A DNA stretch of 64,000 nucleotides from Streptomyces albipurpureus (GCF_023701525.1 NZ_JAMQAW010000032.1:84323-148322); one strand, 5' to 3'; positions 43,241 through 52,606 are shown, counted from the stretch's first letter. The notes: generated by a model from the letters alone, not told the origin. A program made the numbers and translations.

Positions 43241-43686
43241 TGGCCGGACGTGGCCCCGCCCCGAAGGACCCTGTCAGGCGACGTCGGCGCAACGCCTCTG
43301 AGCAGGAGCTCATCGTCACTGTTGACAACGAACTCCGCGGCCCCGAGCTGCCGACTGGCATCCTCCCTGACGATGCGGATTGGCACCCGCGGACACTCCA
43401 GTGGTGGAAGACCTGGCGCGAGTCTCCGCAGGCGTCGACGTTCATTGACACTGATTGGGACTTCCTCCTTGACACTGCGCTCCTCCACCACGTCATGTGG
43501 ACGAAGGGTAGGTGGGAATTCGCCTCTGAGGTGCGCCTCCGTGCCGCCAAATACGGCGCCACACCGGAGGATAGAGCCCGTCTGAAGCTCAAGGTCGACG
43601 ACCCAACGAACGCCTCTCAGACGCCCGTACAGCGCCCCGACAACGTGAGTGACATCAGCAGCCGTAGGGCTCGCCTCACTGGATAA
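43240..43686 (+). CDS. Terminase small subunit
   Basis: 148 residues, starting MAGRGPAPKDPVRRRRRNAS, the usual basic N terminus of small terminase subunits in Streptomyces HK97-like phages. The centre (WHPRTLQWWKTWRESPQ...) and RLRAAKYGATPEDRARLKL complete the match. It recognises the packaging site and regulates the large subunit. The large-subunit gene follows within 10 bases. Confidence 0.85.
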   Translation: MAGRGPAPKDPVRRRRRNASEQELIVTVDNELRGPELPTGILPDDADWHPRTLQWWKTWRESPQASTFIDTDWDFLLDTALLHHVMWTKGRWEFASEVRLRAAKYGATPEDRARLKLKVDDPTNASQTPVQRPDNVSDISSRRARLTG

Positions 43687-43695
43687 GGAGACCGT

Positions 43696-45402
43696 GTGCC
43701 GCGCGCCATTGTGCGCGCCCCCGGTCATAACCGATCCCGCTCCTTGGGGTGGCTATCGGTCGCATGGATGGAGTTCTTCGTCGTACACGGCCCTGGCGAC
43801 GTCCAGGGGATGCCGGTACGGCACGGAGACGAGTACACCGGGTTCGTAGTCGACTGCTACGGCCTCGATGGTGACGGCCGACGGTTCTACGACTCCGCAT
43901 TCTTCAGTCGGCCGAAGGGCTGTGACAAGAGCGGACTTGGCGCCCGTCTGGCGCTCTTCGAAGCTCTCGGACCTTGCCGATTCGACGGTTGGGCTGAAGG
44001 CGGTGAGGTCTACCGCGACCCGTGGGGCTTGGGCTTTGAGTACGTCTACGAGCCCGGTGAGCCAATGGGTCGCCCCGTCAGCGTGCCGTATATCCGGATC
44101 ATGGCCACTGAAGAAGGCCAGACCGGCAACGTCTTTGACACCATCCACTTCAACCTGACCGACGAGGACGCGCCGCTCTTTCGTGTGCCCGGGGTAGACC
44201 CTGGCATCACCCGAATCAATCTCCCTGACGGTGGGGAAATCACACCGTCAACCGCCTCGTCCTCATCGAAGGACGGTGGTAAAGAGACCTTCGTCGTCTT
44301 CGACGAAACACATCTCTACAACACGCCTGAGCTGCGCCGCATGTACGCAACCGTCACGCGAAACCTCCGCAAGAGGAAGCGCCTGGCCGAACCGTGGTAT
44401 CTCGAAACCACCACGATGTTCGCGCCTGGCCAAGACTCCGTCGCAGAGAAGACGTACGAGGAAGCAGAAGCAATCCGCGACGGCCGTAAGAAGCGTGGTC
44501 GCGCGAGGTTGATGTACGACCACCGTTGGGGTGAGTGCAAGAACCTCAAGGACGAGAACGAGCTTCGTGATGCCCTCATCGATGCCTACGGCGACGCGAT
44601 GGAGTGGATGGACCTTGAGAGTCTTGTCGACGACTTCTATGACACTCGCAACGATTCTGCGGACGGACGTCGCTACTTCCTCAACTCCCGCACCGTTGCG
44701 TCTGACGCCTGGATGGACCCGGACGCATGGGCACTCTGCCGGCGCGCGGAAGAGATAGCCACAGGAGACCTGATCACACTGGGCTTCGACGGCTCGATCC
44801 GTGACGACGCCACGGCGCTGACTGCCTGTCGTGTCTCCGATGGCCACCTGATGCTTCTCGGCTGCTGGGAGAAACCTGAAGGCCCGGAAGGCGAAGGCTG
44901 GCAGGTCGACCGCGTGTCCGTCGACGCTGCGGTGTCCCGTGCCTTCGACCGCTTCGACGTGGTCGGCTTCTACGCTGACCCGCCCCACTGGCAGGACTAC
45001 GTCGACCGATGGACCGCGGACTTCGGTGAGAACTTGCAGGTCCGGGCCACGCAGGCGCGTCCACTGGAGTACTGGACCAACCGGCCTACCGCGATGGAGG
45101 CCGCACTCGACCGTTTCATGGAAGCCGTCGACGACAAGGCGTTGTCACACGCAGAATCCCTGGACCCTGACGAACCTAGTTCGTGCCTGCGTCTGGGCGC
45201 AACGCTCTCTCGCCACGTCAAGAACGCCAGGCGCCGGCCCATGGCCCGGAACCACCTGGGCATTGGCAAGGAGCACGCCAAGAGCCCCAAAAAGATCGAT
45301 GCCGCCATGTCCGCCGTACTCGCCTACGAGTGCCGCGCCGATGCCGTCGCAGCAGGAATCACCAAGCGCAAGAAGCGCTCTCGTCGTCTCGTCGCCTTCT
45401 GA
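43696..45402 (+). CDS. Terminase large subunit
   Basis: 568 residues, GTG start. The ATPase domain has a variant Walker A region (FFSRPKGCDKSGLGA), Walker B-type VVFDETHLYN and the motif III region ETTTMFAPGQ. The nuclease domain carries acidic residues in TLGFDGSIRDDATAL, VVGFYADPPHW and near KKIDAAMSAVLAYEC. It powers DNA packaging and cuts the concatemer. The Walker A is noncanonical but this is normal for this actinophage branch. Confidence 0.93.
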   Translation: MPRAIVRAPGHNRSRSLGWLSVAWMEFFVVHGPGDVQGMPVRHGDEYTGFVVDCYGLDGDGRRFYDSAFFSRPKGCDKSGLGARLALFEALGPCRFDGWAEGGEVYRDPWGLGFEYVYEPGEPMGRPVSVPYIRIMATEEGQTGNVFDTIHFNLTDEDAPLFRVPGVDPGITRINLPDGGEITPSTASSSSKDGGKETFVVFDETHLYNTPELRRMYATVTRNLRKRKRLAEPWYLETTTMFAPGQDSVAEKTYEEAEAIRDGRKKRGRARLMYDHRWGECKNLKDENELRDALIDAYGDAMEWMDLESLVDDFYDTRNDSADGRRYFLNSRTVASDAWMDPDAWALCRRAEEIATGDLITLGFDGSIRDDATALTACRVSDGHLMLLGCWEKPEGPEGEGWQVDRVSVDAAVSRAFDRFDVVGFYADPPHWQDYVDRWTADFGENLQVRATQARPLEYWTNRPTAMEAALDRFMEAVDDKALSHAESLDPDEPSSCLRLGATLSRHVKNARRRPMARNHLGIGKEHAKSPKKIDAAMSAVLAYECRADAVAAGITKRKKRSRRLVAF

Positions 45403-45415
45403 GGGAGGTCCGTAA

Positions 45416-46948
45416 GTGCCTATCGATGCAACGAAGGTGGAGTCTCCCGGATGGTGGCTGCAACGGCTCGGAAAGAAATTGCTCGACGAGCGAGCAGACT
45501 CGATCGATTCTGATGGTGAGAAAACACCGGGACTCGACACTCTCCGCGACTTCGCCGAAGGCCGCCCACAGATGCCCCACGTTCCCGGTGTGGATCCGCG
45601 GGAGGTTCGCGAGTGGATGCGGGACGCGCGGACCAACTGGACTGCGCTGGTGCTGGACAGTCCAGTCGAGCGAATGCACGTCGACGGTTTCCGATTCGGC
45701 AGCACCGACGAAGGCGCCCCTGAGGGCAAGAGTGACGGTGCGTCGACGTCAGACAAGGAAGCCAACCGAGTCTGGCAAGAGAACAGCATGGACGCCGATG
45801 CCGACCTCGTCCACTACGGCGCGTTGTCACAACGGCGAGCGTTCGTCCTGGTGGAGAAGGGCGACGACGGTAGACCCGTTCTGACGCACGAGACACCTCG
45901 TCAGGTGGCCGTCGAGCACGCGCAGGGCAACCGTCGGAAGCTCGCTGCCGGCCTCAAGCTGTGGCGAGACGACTGGACTGGACAGACCCGGGCGACGCTC
46001 TGGACGCCTGAGACGGTGCACGAGTTCATGACCAAGTCAAATGCGCCCGCCTTTGGCGGACGATCTGCACAGCTCCGGTCATGGGATGCGTTGGTACTTC
46101 CCAACGCGAAAGACGGCACGCGTCCCAATGATCTCAAGGCCGTCCCCCTCGTCCCCTTCATCAACCGACGCAACCGTCGACCGGAGGGCTTCGCGGAGCA
46201 CGAGGACGTTCTGACCATCCAGAACCGCATCAACCTGTCGCTGATCAACCTGATCGCTGCCATGAAATACGGAGCGTTCAGACAGCGTTGGGCCTCTGGC
46301 CTGGAGGTTGACGAGGACCCGGTCACGGGACAGAAGATCCAGCCGTTCCAGCTCGATATTCGGAAGCTGTGGACATCCGCCGAGACTGACACTCGCTTCG
46401 GTGAGTTCGCTGCCACCGACTTGACGCCCTATATCGCAGCTGTGGAGTCCGCGGTACAGGACCTGGCAGCCATTTCCCGCACTCCTCCGCACTACCTGTT
46501 GGGCCAGGTCGTCAACGTCAGCGGAGACGCGCTGAAGGCTGCGGAGACCGGACTCGTCAGCAAGGTGCGCGACAGACAGCGCAACTTCGGCGAGTCGTGG
46601 GAACAGGTCATGCGTCTGTCCTTCGTCGTTCTTGGCGACGAGAAGCGCGCCACAACCTACGACGCAGAAACCGTTTGGCGCGATCCTGAGTCCCGCAGCA
46701 TTGCTGAGCTGGCCGACGCAGCCGTGAAGAAGAAGGCTGCCGACGTCCCATGGCGTCAGCGAATGCAAGACATGGGCTATACCCCCACACAGATCGACCG
46801 TATGGAGATCGACCGTGCCGCGGACTCGCTGAACGCAACACCTCCCGCGCCTGACCCACAACAGCAGCCGGCCTCCCTCGCAGATGCTCGTGCACAGCGC
46901 GATCAGCGACTCATGATCGGACGGGGCGCCGATGCTGACGCGGCTTGA
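45416..46948 (+). CDS. Portal protein, SPP1 gp6-like
   Basis: 510 residues, GTG start. The family pattern is visible from WMRDARTNWTALVLDSPVER through LPFINRRNR-type (here VPLVPFINRRNRRPEG), EHEDVLTIQNRINLSLINLI and AISRTPPHYLLGQVVNVSGD. It forms the dodecameric ring at the packaging vertex. The C-terminal tail is Pro/Gln/Ala-rich. It overlaps the start of the MuF gene by 17 bases. Confidence 0.93.
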   Translation: MPIDATKVESPGWWLQRLGKKLLDERADSIDSDGEKTPGLDTLRDFAEGRPQMPHVPGVDPREVREWMRDARTNWTALVLDSPVERMHVDGFRFGSTDEGAPEGKSDGASTSDKEANRVWQENSMDADADLVHYGALSQRRAFVLVEKGDDGRPVLTHETPRQVAVEHAQGNRRKLAAGLKLWRDDWTGQTRATLWTPETVHEFMTKSNAPAFGGRSAQLRSWDALVLPNAKDGTRPNDLKAVPLVPFINRRNRRPEGFAEHEDVLTIQNRINLSLINLIAAMKYGAFRQRWASGLEVDEDPVTGQKIQPFQLDIRKLWTSAETDTRFGEFAATDLTPYIAAVESAVQDLAAISRTPPHYLLGQVVNVSGDALKAAETGLVSKVRDRQRNFGESWEQVMRLSFVVLGDEKRATTYDAETVWRDPESRSIAELADAAVKKKAADVPWRQRMQDMGYTPTQIDRMEIDRAADSLNATPPAPDPQQQPASLADARAQRDQRLMIGRGADADAA

Positions 46949-48548
46949 TCGCCAGTACGGGGCCGCAGTCAGCCGGGTGTGGACGAGTGTCCGCGGACGG
47001 GTTGGTCGGTCATGGACTGACCTTGGGTCCTGGCGGGAGGCAGACGTACGGCGATTCCAGCGCGCTGCACTTCCCACGGTCCTCGGTGGTCAGCGTCAGG
47101 TGGCGAGCCTGACGGCGTCGTATTTGGAGACGCTGTATCGGGAATCCGAAGCCGATGACGCTCACCCCATCGACCTGGACTTCGACGCTGTCACGGGCAG
47201 GGCGTTGCGGGATGTAGACCCCGAAGAAGTCTATCGACGCCCCTTCAAAGAGGTGTGGAACGCACTCTCGAAGGGCGAGTCACTCGATGTCGCCACCACA
47301 CGAGGCGCTCACCGCCTCGACACCATCACGGCGACGGATCTCCAGCTAGCGCGTACTCACACGGTGCGTGAAGTCGCTGCCGATCAGGACGGTGTGACCT
47401 ACACCGTCCGGGAGTTGTTCGGCGAGTACGACTGTGCGTTGTGCATGATCGCGTCGACGCAGAGGTACCACAAGCGCGACCTCCAGCCTATCCACCCCGG
47501 ATGCAACTGCATCGTCAAGACGGTCAGTGCCGATTACGACCCTGGCCAGATCATCGACGAGGCAAAGCTTGAGCGGATACATGAGCTCGTCCAAGAGGCC
47601 ACAGGTCAGAGTGACCGTGGTGGACGCGCGATCGACTACCGCCAGATCATCATCGCGCGCAAGCACGGTGAGATCGGGCCCGTGTTGACATTCCAGGACC
47701 ATAGCTTCATCGGACCTGGCGCCATCGGACCTACTGGTAACGGTGGAGATGAGCCTCCCTCGACGACTCCCGCACAGCCAAATCCCCCTGAAGATGGTCC
47801 GGGTCCCCTGGGATCGTCGATCTTCGATGGTGGGGCCAACGACCATGACGAGACGCCACCTACTGTTCGAACGCGTCAGGCCCTTGATCATGCCATCGCG
47901 GCGATTGCTCGCGTCCACGGTATGGATCGCGAACTACCGCGCATCCCGCTCTATACAGAGACTCGCCCCGACTATGGCGGGGTGTACAGGCGTGTCGGAG
48001 ATGAGTCGGTGCTGCTACGAATCAACCCAGCACCCTACGCCCATCCAGAACTGACCGCTGTACATGAGCTGGGACACTTCCTGGATCACCAAGGTATCGG
48101 TGAGCCCGGAGTCATGAGTACGGGCCTGGACAACGACGAGGTGGCACCTGACAGCATATTTGCCGAGTGGTGGGATGCGGTACAGCGTACAGACACGCAT
48201 CGAACACTTCGGATGATGAAGAAGTGGAGTCCCAAGATGCGATGGGCGAAGATCGAACAGCCCAACGGCACCATTGAGGACTTCTACGTCTCTCGGGAGT
48301 ACGTGAGTTACCTGGCGCGTCCACGGGAGGTGTTCGGTAGAGCGTATGCACAGTGGATCGCTACACGTTCGTATGATCCAGTCCTCATGGAGCAACTGCA
48401 TGAGCTCAGTGATCCTGGTATGGGGGCCAAGTTGATCACCGGTTTTACGGCCGGGTACCCCGGGCAATGGCCTGCGGAGGAATTCGCTGAAATCGCTGAC
48501 GCTCTTGACGAGCTCTTTGAGCAACTAGGACTGCTGGGGAAGCTATGA
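46932..48548 (+). CDS. MuF-type head protein fused to a C-terminal zinc metallopeptidase-like domain
   Basis: 538 residues. Residues about 1-200 are the phage head morphogenesis (MuF) domain, ending in its cysteine-rich signature: Cys168/Cys171 in DCALCMIAS and HPGCNC (His188, Cys191, Cys193). A Pro-rich linker (about 271-292) follows. The C-terminal part contains AVHELGHFLDHQG, an HExxH zinc site (His378, Glu379, His382), and REVFGRAYAQW with Glu466 as possible third ligand. This resembles the known polymorphic MuF toxins of temperate phages, in which a MuF N terminus carries diverse effector domains. Ejection with DNA is possible but not shown. Confidence 0.88.
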   Translation: MLTRLDRQYGAAVSRVWTSVRGRVGRSWTDLGSWREADVRRFQRAALPTVLGGQRQVASLTASYLETLYRESEADDAHPIDLDFDAVTGRALRDVDPEEVYRRPFKEVWNALSKGESLDVATTRGAHRLDTITATDLQLARTHTVREVAADQDGVTYTVRELFGEYDCALCMIASTQRYHKRDLQPIHPGCNCIVKTVSADYDPGQIIDEAKLERIHELVQEATGQSDRGGRAIDYRQIIIARKHGEIGPVLTFQDHSFIGPGAIGPTGNGGDEPPSTTPAQPNPPEDGPGPLGSSIFDGGANDHDETPPTVRTRQALDHAIAAIARVHGMDRELPRIPLYTETRPDYGGVYRRVGDESVLLRINPAPYAHPELTAVHELGHFLDHQGIGEPGVMSTGLDNDEVAPDSIFAEWWDAVQRTDTHRTLRMMKKWSPKMRWAKIEQPNGTIEDFYVSREYVSYLARPREVFGRAYAQWIATRSYDPVLMEQLHELSDPGMGAKLITGFTAGYPGQWPAEEFAEIADALDELFEQLGLLGKL

Positions 48549-48742
48549 ACATGGATAGACGGTCAGTGGTCGGGGACCTAGTGGAGCGATACGGATTCGA
48601 GGAAGCCCAACGCCGGCTCGAATCGATGTTGGAGGCTGAAGCTGCCGCTGATGAGACTCCTGACGCCACGGTGTCCACCACTCGTGATGCGGTGATGCGT
48701 CGCCTTGGCGATGGGCCTTGTATGGAGGACGTCTCCGAGTAG
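48545..48742 (+). CDS. Small acidic protein overlapping the MuF-effector gene
   Basis: 65 residues, starting with ATG in the ATGA that ends the MuF gene, so translation is coupled. RSVVGDLVERYGFEEAQRRL starts an amphipathic helical segment, followed by a Glu/Ala/Asp-rich tail. Acidic, soluble, no recognised family. Its position suggests a chaperone, inhibitor or cognate immunity factor of the metallopeptidase-like domain; this is a hypothesis only. Confidence 0.68.
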   Translation: MNMDRRSVVGDLVERYGFEEAQRRLESMLEAEAAADETPDATVSTTRDAVMRRLGDGPCMEDVSE

Positions 48743-48749
48743 GTACTCG

Positions 48750-48795
48750 CATAGCGCATCTAGGGCACGCCCACCAGCGGGCCCTTTCTCATGCC
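48750..48795 (+). terminator. Weak hairpin before the scaffold gene
   Basis: AGGGC and GCCCT separated by about 14 bases, followed by TTTCTC. It may attenuate transcription into the capsid genes. Confidence 0.4.
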
Positions 48796-48834
48796 CGACA
48801 GGGGCTAACACCTATCCCGACAGGGGAAACCACC

Positions 48835-49467
48835 ATGCCCAAGCGCACCCGCGCTCGCTTTGCGCTGCTCACCTTTGCCTCTCAGCCGTGGACTCTCCAC
48901 GAGGACCCTGACGGTGGCGGAGGCGGAGGGGGCGCTCCGACGGTCAACGAGCACGGATATCCGGACAACACTCCCACCGCTGACATGTCCGCGGAACACC
49001 AAGTCGCCTACTGGAAGCACCACGCTCGCAAGCATGAGCAGCGAGCCTCTCAGGCCCCTGACCCGGCCGAACTGGAACGCTTGCGTGCCGCTGACGCAGA
49101 ACTCGCCACCCGCAAGGCCGCGGACTTGAGCGAAACCGAGCGACTTCAGAAGGAACGCGACGACGCTGCGGCTCTCGCTGCTGCCAATGCAGCGACTGCT
49201 GCGGCTGCGACGGCTGAGCTCTTGCGCGTTCGGGTCGCGGCAGACAAGGGACTGACCGTCGCTCAGGCCAAGCGACTCCAGGGCTCCACGAAGGAGGAAC
49301 TGGAGGCAGACGCCGATGCGCTGAAGGCGGAGTTCGGCCAGACCGGAGATGCCGGCAGCCAGGGCGGATCGTCCCGTTCAGGCGGAGCCCGTGGGAGCGA
49401 CGTCGGTGGCACCAAGGGCGTAACGACCGGCGCTGAGCGATATCGCGAGCGCCACGGAAAGAACTGA
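48835..49467 (+). CDS. Capsid scaffolding protein
   Basis: 210 residues from ATG at 48835. The N terminus is basic (PKRTRARF), a run of glycines follows, and the middle is a long coiled coil rich in Ala/Glu/Arg (TRKAADLSETERLQKERDDA, AAATAELLRVRVAADKGLT). The C terminus is Gly/Ser-rich and basic (GAERYRERHGKN), typical for capsid-binding tails of scaffolds. It precedes the decoration and major capsid genes, as scaffolds do. It is needed for prohead assembly and does not remain in the virion in related phages. Confidence 0.85.
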   Translation: MPKRTRARFALLTFASQPWTLHEDPDGGGGGGGAPTVNEHGYPDNTPTADMSAEHQVAYWKHHARKHEQRASQAPDPAELERLRAADAELATRKAADLSETERLQKERDDAAALAAANAATAAAATAELLRVRVAADKGLTVAQAKRLQGSTKEELEADADALKAEFGQTGDAGSQGGSSRSGGARGSDVGGTKGVTTGAERYRERHGKN

Positions 49468-49487
49468 CCACTCCTCTAGGAGGACAT

Positions 49488-49883
49488 ATGGACCTCAGCC
49501 TCAAGGTTGAGAGCTTCACTCAGGATCGCCGGGATTGGCTGGGGTCCGCGCACGGCACGGACGCGCCTGTCTCAGCTTCTCTCGACGTCAGTAAGTTCAC
49601 CGCTGGTACCCACTACCCCGACGGGTACATCAAGAGCGGTATCCCGCTGGGGAAGGTGACGGCCACCGGGCTCTATGGCCCCTACGACGATGCTGTGAGC
49701 GATGGCCGGCAGACCCTCGTGGGCTTCCTGTTCACCGCACAGGATGTCAACGCGCGACGGGTGGCGTCGACCAAGGTCGTCGGCTCGATGCTCGTCCACT
49801 GCTTCATCCGTGAGGCGAAGCTCCCGATCGCCGTCGACGCTGCTGGCAAGACCGATGTCGCCGGCCGCATCATCTTCGTCTGA
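49488..49883 (+). CDS. Capsid decoration protein
   Basis: 131 residues after AGGAGG. TQDRRDWLGSAHGTDAPVSA and FTAGTHYPDGYIKSGIPLGK, then TLVGFLFTAQDVN, match the head-decoration (lambda gpD-like) proteins of Streptomyces phages. It sits between scaffold and major capsid gene, the usual place. It stabilises the expanded head. Confidence 0.85.
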   Translation: MDLSLKVESFTQDRRDWLGSAHGTDAPVSASLDVSKFTAGTHYPDGYIKSGIPLGKVTATGLYGPYDDAVSDGRQTLVGFLFTAQDVNARRVASTKVVGSMLVHCFIREAKLPIAVDAAGKTDVAGRIIFV

Positions 49884-49896
49884 GAGGCCCTGATAA

Positions 49897-50919
49897 ATGC
49901 AGCTCATCACTGAGTACGCGACCCCTGCGGAGCTGACCGGCTACGCACGCGAGGCGTTGCGGGACCGGGAGGAGAATCAGTTCTCCCTCAACCGCTGGCT
50001 CCCCAACGACACGATCAATGATCTTGTCTATCGGTTCAACCGGGGAGGCGGTGGCCTCGTGGAGGCAGCTGTGTTCCGGGCGTTCGACGCTGAGTCGGAC
50101 ATCGGATCCCGGTCAGGTGCCGCGAGGGTAACCGGCGAGCTTCCGCCGATCTCGCGGAAGTACCCGCTTGGCGAGTACGACCAGATCAAGATGCGAAACG
50201 TGGACAGTCAGGACGACGAGATCCGCGATGCGATGGAGAAGGATGCCGTCAAGGGCATCTCTGCCATCGCGGCTCGTACAGAACTGGCCCGTGGTGACGC
50301 GATCTTCAACGGGTCCGTCACCATTGCTGAAAACAACGTCTCAGCTGGAGTTGACTTCGGTCGCAAGGCCGGACACTCCGTGACGGCCGCGATTGCGTGG
50401 AGTTCCACGGAGACGTCGCTGGCCTACGACTACTTCATGGCATGGCTCGACGTCTACAACGACACGAACGGCGACCTACCGGCGAACACTCTCATGTCGC
50501 GGAAGGCATACAACTTCCTGCGTCGGAACAAGCAGATCCGAGAGCTTGCCTATCGCGGATCTTCGACCGCACCGACCGTACTGACCAAGGACGACCTGAA
50601 CAACATCTTGGGTGACTTCGACATCCCGCCTGTGGCTATCTACGACGCCAAGGTGTCCGTAGCGGGTACGGCTACCCGTGTCACTCCGGAGGACAAGATC
50701 GCATTCCTGCCAGCGCAGGGTGACGCGTTGGGTAAGACGCTATGGGGTGTCCCCGTGGAGGCGAACGATCCTCGATACGGGCTGGCTGGTGATGCTGCGG
50801 GCGTGGCTGTGGGCGCGTACAAGTCGGAGGACCCCCAGACCGTGTGGACTCGCGCGACTGCCATTGTCCTGCCTGTTCTGGGCGCTCCGGACCTCACGTT
50901 TGTCGCCGACGTCATCTAA
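49897..50919 (+). CDS. Major capsid protein, lambda gpE-like
   Basis: 340 residues. LITEYATPAELTGYAREALR and NQFSLNRWLPNDTINDL begin the E-type capsid pattern; TGELPPISRKYPLGEYD and the middle KAYNFLRRNKQIRELAYRG follow, and the C terminus GVPVEANDPRYG completes it. It forms the icosahedral shell. The gene follows the decoration gene by 13 bases. Confidence 0.93.
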   Translation: MQLITEYATPAELTGYAREALRDREENQFSLNRWLPNDTINDLVYRFNRGGGGLVEAAVFRAFDAESDIGSRSGAARVTGELPPISRKYPLGEYDQIKMRNVDSQDDEIRDAMEKDAVKGISAIAARTELARGDAIFNGSVTIAENNVSAGVDFGRKAGHSVTAAIAWSSTETSLAYDYFMAWLDVYNDTNGDLPANTLMSRKAYNFLRRNKQIRELAYRGSSTAPTVLTKDDLNNILGDFDIPPVAIYDAKVSVAGTATRVTPEDKIAFLPAQGDALGKTLWGVPVEANDPRYGLAGDAAGVAVGAYKSEDPQTVWTRATAIVLPVLGAPDLTFVADVI

Positions 50920-50940
50920 CTCCGAACGCGAGGCACTCAC

Positions 50941-51174
50941 ATGGCAACCCTGAAGTCAGTCGTCCATGTCACCGACGACAAGGGCAACGCCCACGTGTTC
51001 GGCCCCGCGGACGAGGTCCCGGAGTGGGCACAGGCACTGATCACCAACCCGAAGGTATGGGACGAGGTCCCGTCCGTAAGTCGACTCGCGGAGCCAGAAC
51101 CTGCGAAGGCTCCAGCTAAGCGTGCCTCAGCACGGCGTAAGGCGGCTCCTGATGCCTCTGTTCACAACGGCTGA
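50941..51174 (+). CDS. Small head-associated protein with basic tail
   Basis: 77 residues. LKSVVHVTDDKGNAHVFGPA and VPEWAQALITNPKVW form a small beta/helix unit; the last 25 residues are Lys/Arg/Ala-rich. Small proteins at this place (after capsid, before connectors) are common in actinophages and of unknown role. It overlaps the next gene. Confidence 0.7.
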   Translation: MATLKSVVHVTDDKGNAHVFGPADEVPEWAQALITNPKVWDEVPSVSRLAEPEPAKAPAKRASARRKAAPDASVHNG

Positions 51175-51529
51175 GCTTCGAGCACTTATCGGCACCATCT
51201 CCGACGAGCGCGCGGACCTGGCGCACGACCTGACGGAGGACGCCATTCGTGGCGAAGTGGGGGATCGGATCATCGACCCTCCGCAGCCGGGAGTGAAGTC
51301 CGTCGCCCTGGCGGTGGCTGCCCGGGTGCTGACGAATCCGGCAGGGGTCCGCTCTGAACAGGCAGGCGGAATGCTGATCTCCTACGCAGACGCACAAACC
51401 GGCGTTGCGCTCTCTGAGGATGAGCGCCGTCGGCTGCGTCGCGCGGTGGGTCTGTCTTCTGGGGCCTCGATGCTGACGATCGCTCCCATCGACGACGGAC
51501 GGCATGTTCGGATCTGGCAGGCGCCATGA
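51152..51529 (+). CDS. Head-tail connector protein, gp6-like
   Basis: 125 residues from ATG at 51152. PLFTTAELRALIGTISDERA and the helical HDLTEDAIRGEVGDRIID fit the head-tail adaptor family; ALAVAARVLTNPAGVRSEQA is a typical hairpin of this group. It attaches below the portal. The end overlaps the next gene by ATGA. Confidence 0.75.
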   Translation: MPLFTTAELRALIGTISDERADLAHDLTEDAIRGEVGDRIIDPPQPGVKSVALAVAARVLTNPAGVRSEQAGGMLISYADAQTGVALSEDERRRLRRAVGLSSGASMLTIAPIDDGRHVRIWQAP

Positions 51530-51879
51530 GCCTGATCAAAGAACTGATGTCGGAGACGATCCAGATCCGACGCCCCGGCACACCAGTTCGTGACTCTACG
51601 GGCTCGTTCGTCCCTGGCCCTCCGGTGTTCATCACTGTGGAGGATTGCGCGGTGATGAGCCCGTACGGCGTGACCGTTGGGTCCTCGTCGGAACAGCAGG
51701 ACGCGTCGACGACTGTCACAACACGACGCGTCCTGTCGGCGCCGCTTGGGACCGATGTGCGTGCTGGCGATCGAATCAATCGTGGAAGCGAAACGTACGA
51801 AGTCATCGGACGGCCGCTGATCTTTCCTCTGACGTCGTTGGCCCGCGTGGAGGCATCCCTGGAGGAGGTGACCGGCTGA
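51526..51879 (+). CDS. Head closure protein
   Basis: 117 residues, ATGA overlap with the previous gene. ETIQIRRPGTPVRDSTGSFV, VGSSSEQQDASTTVTTRRV and GDRINRGSETYEVIGRPLIF give the beta-barrel pattern of head-closure/stopper proteins (SPP1 gp16-like). It seals the head after packaging. Confidence 0.78.
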   Translation: MSLIKELMSETIQIRRPGTPVRDSTGSFVPGPPVFITVEDCAVMSPYGVTVGSSSEQQDASTTVTTRRVLSAPLGTDVRAGDRINRGSETYEVIGRPLIFPLTSLARVEASLEEVTG

Positions 51880-52235
51880 TGGCGTACCGCTCTAAGTACA
51901 CCGGGCGCTACTCAGGTCTGGGGGCCATGGTGTCCGCACCATGGCTGCAAGCACGATGTGTTGCTGCCGCGGACGAGATTGGTGTAGCGGCTCAGGCTGT
52001 ATCGCCTGTCGGAGACCCGACGGAGGATGCGCACCCTGGTCTGTATAAGGCCAGCTTCAGCGTTGTGCCTATCGCCAAGAGCGTCCGTTTCAGGGGTCGT
52101 CCACGTCGCCGCCATGGCGCACGGCTGATCAACTCTGCGTCGCACGCTTGGCGTGTGGAGCATGGTGACGGGCGGGTGCCGCGCTACGCACCGATGCAGA
52201 CGGCCATTGATGCTGTGAAGGCCATATATGGCTGA
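51879..52235 (+). CDS. Tail completion/neck protein, HK97 gp10-like
   Basis: 118 residues starting in the TGATG overlap. AAADEIGVAAQAVSPVGDPT and YKASFSVVPIAKSVRFRGR correspond to the HK97 gp10 fold, with the Arg-rich loop RGRPRRRHGARL. ASHAWRVEHGDGRVPRY is the conserved last strand. It joins head and tail. Overlaps the next gene. Confidence 0.78.
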   Translation: MAYRSKYTGRYSGLGAMVSAPWLQARCVAAADEIGVAAQAVSPVGDPTEDAHPGLYKASFSVVPIAKSVRFRGRPRRRHGARLINSASHAWRVEHGDGRVPRYAPMQTAIDAVKAIYG

Positions 52236-52593
52236 CATCGAGGCAGTGCTGGCCCCGTGGGCTGAGTCGACGTTCGATGTGTTCTCCGCTGCCGAGACTC
52301 CTGCCGACCTGGAGGACCGACTCCCTGTGATCCGGGTGGAGCGCGTTGGCGGACACGACGATCGGTTCTCGCTGCATCCCCGAGTGGCAGTCGACGTCTT
52401 CGCGGCTACAGCGGACGAGGCTCGGACACTGGCGGCTCAGGTTCGTGACGCACTGCTCTTCCTTCACGGCTCTGTGAACGGTGCAGTCATTCGCTCCGTG
52501 CGGTGTGACTCTGGTCCGTCCCGGCAGCCGTGGGCCAGTCCCGCAATCCATCGACGTGGCGCCACGTACACCGTAAGCCTTCGAGCCGCATAA
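52228..52593 (+). CDS. Tail terminator protein
   Basis: 121 residues. LPVIRVERVGGHDDRFSLHP and VAVDVFAATADEARTLAAQV fit the tail-terminator family (lambda gpU, Gp17-like) that caps the tail tube. It precedes the major tail gene; a terminator lies between. Confidence 0.78.
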   Translation: MADIEAVLAPWAESTFDVFSAAETPADLEDRLPVIRVERVGGHDDRFSLHPRVAVDVFAATADEARTLAAQVRDALLFLHGSVNGAVIRSVRCDSGPSRQPWASPAIHRRGATYTVSLRAA

Positions 52594-52606
52594 CCCACAA
52601 CTCTTT

